Origin: Mucilaginibacter sp.
GTDB lineage: Bacteria > Bacteroidota > Bacteroidia > Sphingobacteriales > Sphingobacteriaceae
Length of the DNA: 34,503 nucleotides
Direction: 5' to 3'
Assembly: GCF_028288105.1 (NCBI RefSeq)
Contig: NZ_JAQBOI010000253.1
Location: forward strand, 1-34,503
Under the pieces are notes generated by a model. The model ran no database searches, was not told where the DNA came from, and saw only the letters and a program-made list of their open reading frames with translations. A program made the translations under genes and the position numbers. Positions 1-9,463 of the stretch are shown in pieces (positions within the stretch are counted from its first letter, which is position 1; each line of letters begins with the position of its first letter).

Positions 1-816
1 AAAAACCTGCATTGTATATTTGTTGATAACGGCTTATTACGCAAGGATGAATACCAATCTGTATTGGATTCGTACCAGCACATGGGCCTTAATATAAAAG
101 GGATTGACGCCAAGCAACGTTTTTACGACGCATTGGCCGGCATAAGCGACCCCGAGAAAAAACGTAAAGCCATTGGTCGTGTATTCATAGAGGTATTTGA
201 CGATGCCGCTCACGAGGTACAGGGTGTAAGCTGGCTTGGCCAGGGTACTATCTACCCGGATGTTATCGAGTCTGTTTCGGTAAAAGGTCCGTCGGCAACT
301 ATAAAATCGCACCATAACGTTGGCGGTTTGCCCGATTTTATGAAACTGAAGGTAGTTGAACCCCTAAACACTTTATTTAAAGATGAAGTACGCAGGGTTG
401 GTAAGGCCTTAGGTATCGACCCGAATATATTAGGCCGTCACCCTTTCCCGGGTCCAGGTTTGGCGATCAGGATATTAGGCGATGTTACACCAGAAAAAGT
501 TGATATATTACAACAGGCAGATGCGATTTATATCAACAATTTGCGCTCTGGTGGTGTTTATGATAAAGTATGGCAGGCAGGCGCCATTTATTTACCGGTA
601 CAATCGGTAGGTGTTATGGGCGATGAGCGTACTTACGAGAACGTAATTTGCCTTCGCGCGGTAGAATCATTAGACGGAATGACAGCAGATTGGTGCCATT
701 TACCTTATGATCTGCTTGCAAAGATCTCTAACGAGATCATTAACAACGTTAAAGGAATTAACCGGGTAGTATATGACATCAGTTCGAAACCACCGGCCAC
801 AATTGAGTGGGAATAA
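1..816 (+). CDS. guaA: GMP synthase (glutamine-hydrolysing), C-terminal part, 5' truncated by window edge
   Basis: Frame is open from base 1 ([26 protein letters not shown]...). Contains [22 protein letters not shown] and the C-terminal [13 protein letters not shown] typical of GuaA. Confidence 0.97.
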   Translation, partial: KNLHCIFVDNGLLRKDEYQSVLDSYQHMGLNIKGIDAKQRFYDALAGISDPEKKRKAIGRVFIEVFDDAAHEVQGVSWLGQGTIYPDVIESVSVKGPSATIKSHHNVGGLPDFMKLKVVEPLNTLFKDEVRRVGKALGIDPNILGRHPFPGPGLAIRILGDVTPEKVDILQQADAIYINNLRSGGVYDKVWQAGAIYLPVQSVGVMGDERTYENVICLRAVESLDGMTADWCHLPYDLLAKISNEIINNVKGINRVVYDISSKPPATIEWE

Positions 817-2023
817 GTGGTTTATACTTGTTTTAGCGCTGATAATAGGTGCATGTTCGCCTAAAGTACGAACTGCACCCTCATCTACCGTAAAAACAAC
901 AACTGAAAAGCCTGCAGAAAAAGAAGAAGAAAAACCTCCGGTAAAAGCAGCAGAGGTTAAACCATCTGTAATATCATTGATATTGCCTTTAGTGTTAGAT
1001 AATGCTGCAGCGGGAAAAACCTACAGTGCGGCCGATTTAAAAAAGGCCGACATGGGGGTTGAATATTACCAAGGCTTTAAATTAGCCCTTGATTCGTTAA
1101 CCGCTACAGGCGCTAACTACAAATTACAGGTATTTGATAGTAAGGATGATGTTGCGCAGGCCCATAGCCTGGGTATAAACCCGCAGGTAAAAAACAGTGA
1201 GCTGGTAGTGGGCCCTATTTTCCCCGAAGACATTAAGGCCTTTTCGGCTATGCTTACATCGCCGCGCAAACCTCTTATTTCACCTTTGTCACCTGCGGCC
1301 CCTGCAACATTCCGAAACCAGAATTTGGTTACCATGACCCCACCGCTGGAGTATCACGCCATAGGGGCGGCAACCTATATCGCTAAAAGTATAAAACCAA
1401 AAAAGGTATTCATTCTTACCTCGGGTTTTAGCGATGAGAAATTATATACCAGCCCATTTAAACACACTATTGATAGTTTAAGCAAGCGTAAGATATCGGT
1501 AATAACAATAACGGTAGTACGGGGCAACCTAACGCCGTTGGTAGCGCAATTATCCCCAAAAGATCAAAACATATTTCTGGTACCATCAACCAAACAGGCT
1601 TTTCTGATGGTTACGCTGCGTTCGCTGGATACCCTTTCCAAAAAATATCCGGTAACCCTGTTTGGCCACCCCAACTGGGAAAAATTCGCTTTTTTGAAAG
1701 CCGCCCTTTTGCAACGACTGAATACCCACATTACATCAACTGATAAGGTGGATTACAAAAGCGCCGAAACCAACGATTTTTTGCGCAGTTACCGCCATGC
1801 TTACCATACGGAGCCTACCGACTATGCTATAAAGGGATTTGACCAGGGCCTATACTTTGGAAAGATGTTAGCTGAAGGGGAAGATTTTACTAAGCCCGAT
1901 CTGGAAGATTTTACCGGCATACATAACAGCTTTCACTTTATAAAAAAACCGGGATTAGGCTGGATAAATACCCATGTAGATATCCTGAAATATCAAAATT
2001 TTGATCTAATAAAGGCACAATGA
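773..2023 (+). CDS. Lipoprotein with periplasmic binding protein-like (type 1) fold, ABC substrate-binding-like
   Basis: Lipobox LIIGAC after a hydrophobic stretch, then a ~380 aa domain with PBP1-like pattern ([10 protein letters not shown]...[12 protein letters not shown]...[15 protein letters not shown]). Start overlaps guaA by 44 bp; an alternative TTG start at 803 is possible. Confidence 0.75.
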   Translation: MTSVRNHRPQLSGNKWFILVLALIIGACSPKVRTAPSSTVKTTTEKPAEKEEEKPPVKAAEVKPSVISLILPLVLDNAAAGKTYSAADLKKADMGVEYYQGFKLALDSLTATGANYKLQVFDSKDDVAQAHSLGINPQVKNSELVVGPIFPEDIKAFSAMLTSPRKPLISPLSPAAPATFRNQNLVTMTPPLEYHAIGAATYIAKSIKPKKVFILTSGFSDEKLYTSPFKHTIDSLSKRKISVITITVVRGNLTPLVAQLSPKDQNIFLVPSTKQAFLMVTLRSLDTLSKKYPVTLFGHPNWEKFAFLKAALLQRLNTHITSTDKVDYKSAETNDFLRSYRHAYHTEPTDYAIKGFDQGLYFGKMLAEGEDFTKPDLEDFTGIHNSFHFIKKPGLGWINTHVDILKYQNFDLIKAQ

Positions 2024-3201
2024 AAGCCATAAACCAAATAAAGACGTTTCAGCGCATATTGGGTGAGTTCCCTGCCGATACGCCTTTAAGCAAATTTTTA
2101 CCCGGCTTTTATCGTCAGAACAAACAAATGGGCTCAACCGACAGGCGCGTTGCCGGCAGGTTGATCTATAATTATTTTCGCCTGGGGCGTGCCTTGCCCA
2201 ATCTGCCATCCGAAGAACGTTTGATGGTTGCAGAGTTTCTATGTAACACACAAAGCAACTCCTTTCTGCAGCACTTTAAACCCGACTGGGCCGCCTGTGT
2301 AGGTTTTAGTATCGATGAAAAAATAAATCTTGTAAAAGCTACATATCCGGATTTTAAACTGGAAGATGTTTTTCCCTGGGTGCCGCAGCTTTCGGCTGGT
2401 ATTGATAAAGATGCTTTTCTGAAATCGTTTTTCATCCAGCCCGATCTTTTCATCCGTGTAACTAAAGGCTTTGAAACACAGGTTAAAGCCGAACTTACCA
2501 AAGCGTCTGTTACTTTTAAGGATGAAGGCAATGGCTGCCTCTCGTTACCAAACGGTACGCGCTTAGAAACCATATTTGCCAAACAGCATTGGTTTGAGGT
2601 GCAGGACCTGTCATCCCAGCAAACTGCCAATTACTTTAAGCCTGAAAAATGGGATAGCTGGTGGGACGCCTGCGCGGCATCGGGCGGTAAATCCTTATTG
2701 CTGCACAGCCTGGAGCCGGATATTAAACTGGTGGTATCTGATATCCGTGAATCTATCCTTTCCAATTTAGATGAGCGCTTCCAGCAGGCGGGCTTGCGCA
2801 AATATCAAAAAAAGGTAATGGATTTGACCGAGAACAACGAGCAGCTTTTATATAACTACGAGTTTGACGGAATTATATTGGATGCACCCTGCAGCGGCTC
2901 TGGCACATGGGGCCGAACGCCCGAAATGATCAGCCAGTTCGAGATCCATAAAACCGACTTTTTTAAACGCCTGCAACAAGCCATTGTTCGCAATGTGGCT
3001 AAACACCTTAAACCGGGTAAACCGCTCATTTACATTACCTGCTCGGCCTTTAAAGCCGAAAACGAAGACGCCGTAAACTTCATCACCAAAGAACTGGGTT
3101 TAAAACTGGAAGAAATGAAAGTGCTAACCGGTTATGAGAACAAAGCGGATACCATGTTTGTAGCGAGGATGATAGCACCGGGAGAAGAATCAAGAAATTA
3201 G
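2020..3201 (+). CDS. RsmB/NOP family SAM-dependent RNA (cytosine-C5) methyltransferase
   Basis: Motifs ILDAPCSGSGTWGRTPE and YITCSAFKAENEDAV (both NOL1/NOP2/Sun cysteine motifs). ATG overlaps the upstream stop by 4 bp. Confidence 0.9.
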   Translation: MKAINQIKTFQRILGEFPADTPLSKFLPGFYRQNKQMGSTDRRVAGRLIYNYFRLGRALPNLPSEERLMVAEFLCNTQSNSFLQHFKPDWAACVGFSIDEKINLVKATYPDFKLEDVFPWVPQLSAGIDKDAFLKSFFIQPDLFIRVTKGFETQVKAELTKASVTFKDEGNGCLSLPNGTRLETIFAKQHWFEVQDLSSQQTANYFKPEKWDSWWDACAASGGKSLLLHSLEPDIKLVVSDIRESILSNLDERFQQAGLRKYQKKVMDLTENNEQLLYNYEFDGIILDAPCSGSGTWGRTPEMISQFEIHKTDFFKRLQQAIVRNVAKHLKPGKPLIYITCSAFKAENEDAVNFITKELGLKLEEMKVLTGYENKADTMFVARMIAPGEESRN

Positions 3202-3309
3202 AATCAAGAAACAAGGCTATTCCCGCAATTAACACGAAAGTTAAAAAGTGTTAATCTTTTCATTACTTGTGTATTAGCAGCTAATTTAGTTTCAACATAA
3301 CCCGTCACT

Positions 3310-5715
3310 ATGCTGCACAACTACTTTACCATTGCCTGGAGAAACATCTGGAAACATAAGCTTTTCTCGCTCATTAATATATTCGGCTTATCTGTTGGTA
3401 TTGCATTTACCTTGCTGATAGCCGCCTATGTATGGCACGAGGTTAACGTAAATGCCGACCTGAAAAACGCCGATAACCAGTACATTATCCAAAGTAAATG
3501 GAAAGACCCGAACATGGGCTATGTGTTAACCGCCCTTGCCCCTATGTCAAAGGCGCTGAAAGAGGAATACCCAAACCTGGTTGCCAATTATTATCACTGG
3601 GATGGTGTAAGCTCTAACGTATCAAAGGGTGATAAGCACTTCCGCGAAAGCTTGCAGGTTGGGGACAGCACATTCATTACTACCTACGGATTTAAGTTGT
3701 TACACGGCGACCCTAAAACGGCCTTAAATGACCCTTTTTCGGCCGTGATAACGCAGGAGATGGCAATTAAATACTTCGGCAAAACCGATGTTGTTGGACA
3801 GTCGGTAACCATCGAAAGTTTCACCGGCACCAAGCACGATTTTATGATAACAGGCGTGCTGGATAAACTCAAGAAGAACTCGGTTACCAATGTTATTGAT
3901 GCCAGCAATAGTACTTTCTTTTTACCGGTTGCCGCTGCGAAGTTCTTAGGGCGAAGTTTAGACGGATGGAATAATACAGCTATTGTTGGCCTGATAGAAC
4001 TAAAGAAAGGTGTTAAGCCCGAAGCTTTGATTGGCCCTATGAAAAGTCTCATCAAACGGAATGCCCCGCCGCAAATAGCGGCTAACCTTACGCCTTACCT
4101 GGTTTCTTTAAAGTCCTTTTATATAAATGATGCCGGCGGTACTATCAAAAGGATGCTTTACACACTGTCGTCAATAGCGTTATTTATTTTGTTGATGGCG
4201 GTTATCAATTTTGTGAACATCTGCATCAGCCGCTCATCGCAACGCATGAAAGAAATGGGCATCCGTAAGGTTTTGGGTGGATTGAGAAAACAACTGATAT
4301 GGCAGTTTTTGACCGAATCGGTTTTAATGGTACTAATTGCAACCTTAATAGCATTGGGTATATACGCGCTGGCAAGGCCATTCTTTGCAGATTTATTAGC
4401 CACCGATATCAGCGGTTTGTTATCTTTCCCCCTATATTTTTATTTGATCCCGGTAGCATTCGCGCTGGTAATAGGTCTGCTGGCAGGCTTATACCCTGCC
4501 TTGGTGTTGTCATCCCTAAAATCGATCGACTCGCTTAAAGGTAAGCTGGACAGGGTGAAAGATAATGTGCTGTTCCGCAAATCGCTTATCGCTTTTCAGT
4601 TTGGTACAGCGGCTGTGGTGCTGATCTGCGCCATCGTTATCTCCAAACAGATCAACCTGTTCTTTAGTAAAAACCTGGGCTATGATAAAGACTATGTAGT
4701 TTACGCCCAGCTGCCGCGCGACTGGAGTAAACCCGGCGTACAAAAAATGGAAGATAAACGGTATCGCCTGGCGCAATTACCGCAGGTAAGTTCCGTAGCT
4801 TTATCATGGGCAATTCCCGATGGTGCCGGTGGCGGCGGGATACAGGCTTACAAAATGTCCGACAACCCAAACCAGGCGTTTGCATCACAAGTATTAACAG
4901 TTGATAACCAATATGCGGTAACCTATGGCATCTCACTTAAGGCCGGTGAATTTTTCAAGTCGCAATACATGCCAAGTGATTCGGCCGAAGTTGTAATTAA
5001 CGAAAAGCACTTAAAAGCATTAGGCTTTAAAACCGCGCACGACGCCATTGGCCAACAGTTCCAGGCACAGGGTATGCCCCCATTAACCATACGAGGCGTA
5101 GTAGCCGATTTTCAATTTGGCTCGATGCAAACCCCCATAACGCCTGTAACTTTTGTTAACGTAAACTGGTCGCCTTTTTATCGCTACTTCTCCATTAAAC
5201 TAAAGCCGGGCAATATAGAAAGCAGTCTGGCAGCCCTGCAAAAGAAATGGGCCGAGGTTTTACCCGGCGCTCCTTTCGAATATGGTTTTATGGATGAGGC
5301 CCTTGCCAAGCTATACAAAACCGAACTGCAGTTGAAAAAAGCATCATACCTGGCAACGGGGCTGGCTATAATTATTGTGCTGTTGGGTGTACTGGGGCTG
5401 ATATCCCTCAGCATCCAGAAGCGCACCAAAGAGATAGGCATCCGCAAGGTGCTGGGTTCATCGGTTAGGGATGTAATGATCCTGTTCCTGAAAGATTTTT
5501 TGGGTACGGTTGTTATTGCCGGGATCATTGCCTGCCCGCTGGCTTACTGGATGATGAGTAAATGGCTCAACGGATATGCCTATAAGATAAGTTTAACGGC
5601 AGTACCCTTCGCGGTAGCTGTAGTGGCGCTGCTTATGATAACAGCAGTGTTAATAAGCCTGCAAACTATAAAGGCAGCGCTGGCAAACCCGGTGAAGAGC
5701 TTGAGGAGCGAGTGA
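3310..5715 (+). CDS. ABC transporter permease, MacB/FtsX-like, two FtsX domains
   Basis: N-terminal MLHNYFTIAWRNIWKHKLFSLINIFGLSVGIAFTLLIAAYVWHE; repeated KEMGIRKVLGG and KEIGIRKVLGSS motifs. Confidence 0.92.
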   Translation: MLHNYFTIAWRNIWKHKLFSLINIFGLSVGIAFTLLIAAYVWHEVNVNADLKNADNQYIIQSKWKDPNMGYVLTALAPMSKALKEEYPNLVANYYHWDGVSSNVSKGDKHFRESLQVGDSTFITTYGFKLLHGDPKTALNDPFSAVITQEMAIKYFGKTDVVGQSVTIESFTGTKHDFMITGVLDKLKKNSVTNVIDASNSTFFLPVAAAKFLGRSLDGWNNTAIVGLIELKKGVKPEALIGPMKSLIKRNAPPQIAANLTPYLVSLKSFYINDAGGTIKRMLYTLSSIALFILLMAVINFVNICISRSSQRMKEMGIRKVLGGLRKQLIWQFLTESVLMVLIATLIALGIYALARPFFADLLATDISGLLSFPLYFYLIPVAFALVIGLLAGLYPALVLSSLKSIDSLKGKLDRVKDNVLFRKSLIAFQFGTAAVVLICAIVISKQINLFFSKNLGYDKDYVVYAQLPRDWSKPGVQKMEDKRYRLAQLPQVSSVALSWAIPDGAGGGGIQAYKMSDNPNQAFASQVLTVDNQYAVTYGISLKAGEFFKSQYMPSDSAEVVINEKHLKALGFKTAHDAIGQQFQAQGMPPLTIRGVVADFQFGSMQTPITPVTFVNVNWSPFYRYFSIKLKPGNIESSLAALQKKWAEVLPGAPFEYGFMDEALAKLYKTELQLKKASYLATGLAIIIVLLGVLGLISLSIQKRTKEIGIRKVLGSSVRDVMILFLKDFLGTVVIAGIIACPLAYWMMSKWLNGYAYKISLTAVPFAVAVVALLMITAVLISLQTIKAALANPVKSLRSE

Positions 5716-5720
5716 GGAAA

Positions 5721-5854
5721 AGCCCCCCAGCCCCCTGAAGGGGGAGCCTTTGAAGTGCTTAAAAGCATTCCCTTTTTATTAAGTAACCACAATGGATAGC
5801 ATTGAGAATGCTACTCGTTAAATTCAATTCCCCCTTCAGGGGGTTAGGGGGCTT
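5721..5854. repeat. Mirrored pair of GC-rich palindromic repeats between convergent genes (REP/BIME-like architecture)
   Basis: Arm 1 5721-5746 AGCCCCCCAGCCCCCTGAAGGGGGAG. Arm 2 5829-5854 TCCCCCTTCAGGGGGTTAGGGGGCTT is its near reverse complement. Each arm contains its own hairpin (CCCCC TGAA GGGGG). Confidence 0.9.
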
Positions 5855-5857
5855 CTC

Positions 5858-6427
5858 CTACAACCCCGAATTACTTCTGAAAAGCTTTATCGCGATAGCT
5901 AACAAAATAACCCCGAATGCTTTGCGCAGGATATGCAGGCCTGTTTTACCGAACAGTCTTTCCAGCCATTTTACATTTTTAAGTACCAGGTAAACAAATA
6001 TGGTGTTCACTATGATACCCACGATGATGTTTTGGGTTTGATATTGAGATTTTAGGGACAATAAAGTTGTCATGGTACCGGCACCGGCTATCAGCGGGAA
6101 CGCCAGCGGGACTATAGATACAGATTCGGGCATTTCCTCTTTAAAAAAGTTTACACCTAACACCATCTCCAACGCTATAATAAATATCACAATAGAACCC
6201 GCTATAGCGAAAGATGATATATCCAGCCCTATTACGGCCAGCAATTCATCGCCCACAAACAGGAAAGCTATCATCAATATCAATACGGCTATACTTGCTT
6301 TTTCAGATTCGATATGGCCCGCTTTTTGGCGTAATTGAATAATTACAGGTATGGCGCCCAGTATATCAATGATCGCGAACAGGATCATGGTTACTGAAAG
6401 GATCTCTTTAAAGATTAATGGATGCAT
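5858..6427 (-). CDS. MarC family integral membrane protein
   Basis: MHPLIFKEILSVTMILFAIIDILGAIPVIIQLRQKAG... and IAGAGTMTTLLSL typical of MarC/YhgN family. Confidence 0.9.
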   Translation of the reverse strand: MHPLIFKEILSVTMILFAIIDILGAIPVIIQLRQKAGHIESEKASIAVLILMIAFLFVGDELLAVIGLDISSFAIAGSIVIFIIALEMVLGVNFFKEEMPESVSIVPLAFPLIAGAGTMTTLLSLKSQYQTQNIIVGIIVNTIFVYLVLKNVKWLERLFGKTGLHILRKAFGVILLAIAIKLFRSNSGL

Positions 6428-6431
6428 AGGT

Positions 6432-7604
6432 TTAGGGTGTGTTTTCTTTTGAAATTAAACGAATACTAAACAAAAGTGCAATTAAAATATATAAAGATGA
6501 TAAAAAGAATATACTATGTATGGATATAGCAGTAATAAGCCCTGCTGTTACAGGCCCTAAGGTTTGCCCTATTGATGCGTACGCCTGGTTTACACCCATT
6601 ACCTCGCCCCGTTCGTTGCCATCGTTATGGTCGGCTATAATGGCGTTTAACATAGGGTTACGCAAACCGTTAAACAAGCCGTAAATACCTACAGATATAG
6701 CAAACAAGACCAGGCCTGTTGCAAAGCCGGCTAATAGCATCATCCCTAAACAAAACAAGGTTGATATTAACAGTATTACTGCCTGTGATGATATTATTTT
6801 TTTAACAACTGGAACCAGCATTTGCATCAAAATCCCGCTAATACCAAAGCCGCCATAAAAAAGGCCTATCTGGGTGGGGTTCAATTTTAACTCATCTACA
6901 CTAAAGGTTTGGAAGCCTATCAGCATAGTAAACTGTGCCATGGTCAATAAAAACCCCGTGAACACCGCTGTACCAATAACAGGTTTCTTTAACACAGTTA
7001 CGAGCGATGTAAAGCTGAAGTGGTTTTTCTTTATTGGCGATCTGCCGGTTTTATTCTGGTTGGTTTCTTTCAGGAAAAACAAGGTTAACAGCACGCCCAA
7101 AATAGCTATCCCTGCTGCGAAAAAAAATGGAACCTGCATCCCGAATTTACTGAGCAAGCCCCCTATGGCAGGGCCTATTACAAAACCAAACCCAAATGCC
7201 GAACCTAATATCCCAAAGTTTTTTGCCCGCTCTTTTGGTGAGGATATATCTGATACCATAGCCTGGGCTACAGATATATTGCCGCCGGTTAAACCATCTA
7301 ATATCCGCGCGGCAAAAAGCACAAAAATACTGTTGGCTAAGCCAAATATAATAAAGGATGCACAAGTACCTATCAGGCTGATAACCAGCAATGGTTTACG
7401 GCCAAATTTATCAGACAGCGACCCTAAAACCGGCGTGGCAAAAAATTGCGCTATAGAGTACGCTGCGGTAAGTAAACCAATAGTATGCTCGGTAACTCCA
7501 AATTTTTTACCGTACGGATACAGCAAGGGTATAATTATGCCAAAACCCATAGAGTTGATGATGGCAATAAATACAAGTACCCATAGTATCCGGCTCATTT
7601 TCAT
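6432..7604 (-). CDS. MFS transporter, DHA1/TetA-like
   Basis: GSLSDKFGRKPLLVISLIG motif, 12-TM-like hydrophobicity; stop 4 bp from marC start suggests an operon. Confidence 0.9.
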   Translation of the reverse strand: MKMSRILWVLVFIAIINSMGFGIIIPLLYPYGKKFGVTEHTIGLLTAAYSIAQFFATPVLGSLSDKFGRKPLLVISLIGTCASFIIFGLANSIFVLFAARILDGLTGGNISVAQAMVSDISSPKERAKNFGILGSAFGFGFVIGPAIGGLLSKFGMQVPFFFAAGIAILGVLLTLFFLKETNQNKTGRSPIKKNHFSFTSLVTVLKKPVIGTAVFTGFLLTMAQFTMLIGFQTFSVDELKLNPTQIGLFYGGFGISGILMQMLVPVVKKIISSQAVILLISTLFCLGMMLLAGFATGLVLFAISVGIYGLFNGLRNPMLNAIIADHNDGNERGEVMGVNQAYASIGQTLGPVTAGLITAISIHSIFFLSSLYILIALLFSIRLISKENTP

Positions 7605-7626
7605 TCCTTACAAAAGGGTTTAAAAC

Positions 7627-7658
7627 AAAAAAGGTTCTGTTTGCACAGAACCTTTTTT
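7627..7658 (-). terminator. Intrinsic terminator downstream of the APC permease
   Basis: Hairpin AAAAAGGTTCTGT TTGC ACAGAACCTTTTTT with A/T tracts. Confidence 0.85.
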
Positions 7659-7679
7659 GTTTTATCATATCAATGTTAC

Positions 7680-9236
7680 CTATTCAACATATTTAGGGTT
7701 AATTGGATCATTTGCAGGTTCAACAACGCCTTTACGAACATGTGAACGTTTTATGCTATAACCAAAGTAGATAATAAAGCCAATAAGCAACCAGCCTATT
7801 AACCTTGCCCAGTTTTCCCAACCTTCGCTGGCTATCATACATAAACAAATAATAGCGCCCAACGGACAAACTACCATATACCATGGCGTTTTAAACGGAC
7901 GAACAAGATCAGGATCTGTTCTGCGTAGAATGAAGATACCTAAACATACCAGTACGAACGCGAACAGCGTACCGATGCTCACCATGTCGCCTACATATTT
8001 ATCAGGAATAAAGCCTGCAAACAGGGAAACAAAAACAAAGAATAACCATTGTGATTTGTAAGGTGTGCGGTGTTTTGGGTGTAATTTTGAAAACACTTTA
8101 GGGATCAAACCATCAGTACTCATGGTGTAAAATACACGGGTTTGGCCCATTAGCATTACCAGGATAACCGAAGAGAAACCTGCAAGGATAGATACCGTTA
8201 CAAATGAAGCCAACCAGCCGTAACCAGGCATTGCTGCCTTGATAGCATAACTTACAGATGCTTCCTTACCTTGTATCAGGAATTCTTTGTAGGATACTAA
8301 ACCTGTTAATACGTGTGAAAATAAGATATAAAGCGCGGTACAAATAACCAGCGATATCAAAATACCTTTTGGCATATCCCTTTGCGGGTTCTTAGCTTCC
8401 TGCGCAGCGGTTGATACCGCGTCAAAACCAATAAATGCAAAGAACACAACACTTGCCCCGCGTAACACGCCAAGCCAACCATGGTTAAATGTATCGGCAT
8501 AATTAACCGTACCCGCACTAACCTTTACAACACCGGCATCAGCAGGGATCATGTAAGGTGTGTGTAAAGCGGGGTTAATAAAGTGCCAGCCAAAGCCAAT
8601 TATCATTAACACAATAGCAACTTTAATTACCACAATGATATTATTCACCGCTGCAGATTCTGCAGTACCGCGGATAAGCAATAGCGTTAGCATTAATAAA
8701 ATAAATATTGCCGGCAGGTTTACAAAACCATGCTGGCCCAGTTCGGCGGCGTACATACCAGTTGTAGTGTTTGATACTTCAAGAGGCGAGTGCGACCACA
8801 TGAACGGTATATGCACGTTAAAGAATGTATGTAGAAATTCGTTAAAATACTGCGACCATCCGATAGATACAGTTGCAGCACCCAAAGCGTATTCCAATAC
8901 TAAATCCCAACCAATTATCCAGGCAATAAACTCGCCCATCGTTGCATAAGAATAAGTATAAGCCGAACCTGCGATAGGTATCATACTGGCAAATTCTGCA
9001 TAGCATAAACCTGCAAGCGCGCAACCTGCGGCTGCAATAAGGAATGAAATAGTTACAGCAGGGCCCGCATGCTCACCCGCTGCGGCTGCGGTACGCACAA
9101 AAATACCCGCTCCAATAATTGCACCAATACCCAGCGCAATAAGCGACCCAACGCCTAATGTTCGTTTTAATGTCTTTTCCGTTTCCGCCGATGCAGCCAT
9201 TAATTGCGCTATCGGTTTCTTGATAAATAACTTCAT
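7680..9236 (-). CDS. APC family amino acid permease (CAT-like)
   Basis: LGVGSLIALGIGAIIGAGIFVRTAAAAGEHAGPAVTISF; FAFIGFDAVSTAAQEAKNPQRDMPKGI. Confidence 0.95.
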   Translation of the reverse strand: MKLFIKKPIAQLMAASAETEKTLKRTLGVGSLIALGIGAIIGAGIFVRTAAAAGEHAGPAVTISFLIAAAGCALAGLCYAEFASMIPIAGSAYTYSYATMGEFIAWIIGWDLVLEYALGAATVSIGWSQYFNEFLHTFFNVHIPFMWSHSPLEVSNTTTGMYAAELGQHGFVNLPAIFILLMLTLLLIRGTAESAAVNNIIVVIKVAIVLMIIGFGWHFINPALHTPYMIPADAGVVKVSAGTVNYADTFNHGWLGVLRGASVVFFAFIGFDAVSTAAQEAKNPQRDMPKGILISLVICTALYILFSHVLTGLVSYKEFLIQGKEASVSYAIKAAMPGYGWLASFVTVSILAGFSSVILVMLMGQTRVFYTMSTDGLIPKVFSKLHPKHRTPYKSQWLFFVFVSLFAGFIPDKYVGDMVSIGTLFAFVLVCLGIFILRRTDPDLVRPFKTPWYMVVCPLGAIICLCMIASEGWENWARLIGWLLIGFIIYFGYSIKRSHVRKGVVEPANDPINPKYVE

Positions 9237-9463
9237 TTTAATTTTTTAGTAAGATCAGTAATAGTTAAAATCGTGTTGCCCAAACGTACTTAAATTTATT
9301 GAAAAGTTAAAGAGCGAATGTAACAACACTAAGAGGGGTTTATACAGAATAAAAGTTGCAAAATACGCATACAAGGCATATTTACAATTGATTAAATCTA
9401 TAAAACCAAGCTACTTTATAGGCTTTTTTTTACTCCGGTCTTCGCCCTTAACATGCATCTGCC

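Noticed and set aside
3230-3254. TTAACAC...GTGTTAA inverted repeat after the RNA methyltransferase gene
   Set aside because: Weak AT-rich stem with a long loop and poor T-tract; not convincing as a terminator.
6874-7623. 249-aa plus-strand ORF antisense to the MFS transporter
   Set aside because: Lies opposite a clear MFS gene; its sequence is the mirror of hydrophobic codons and shows no family motifs.
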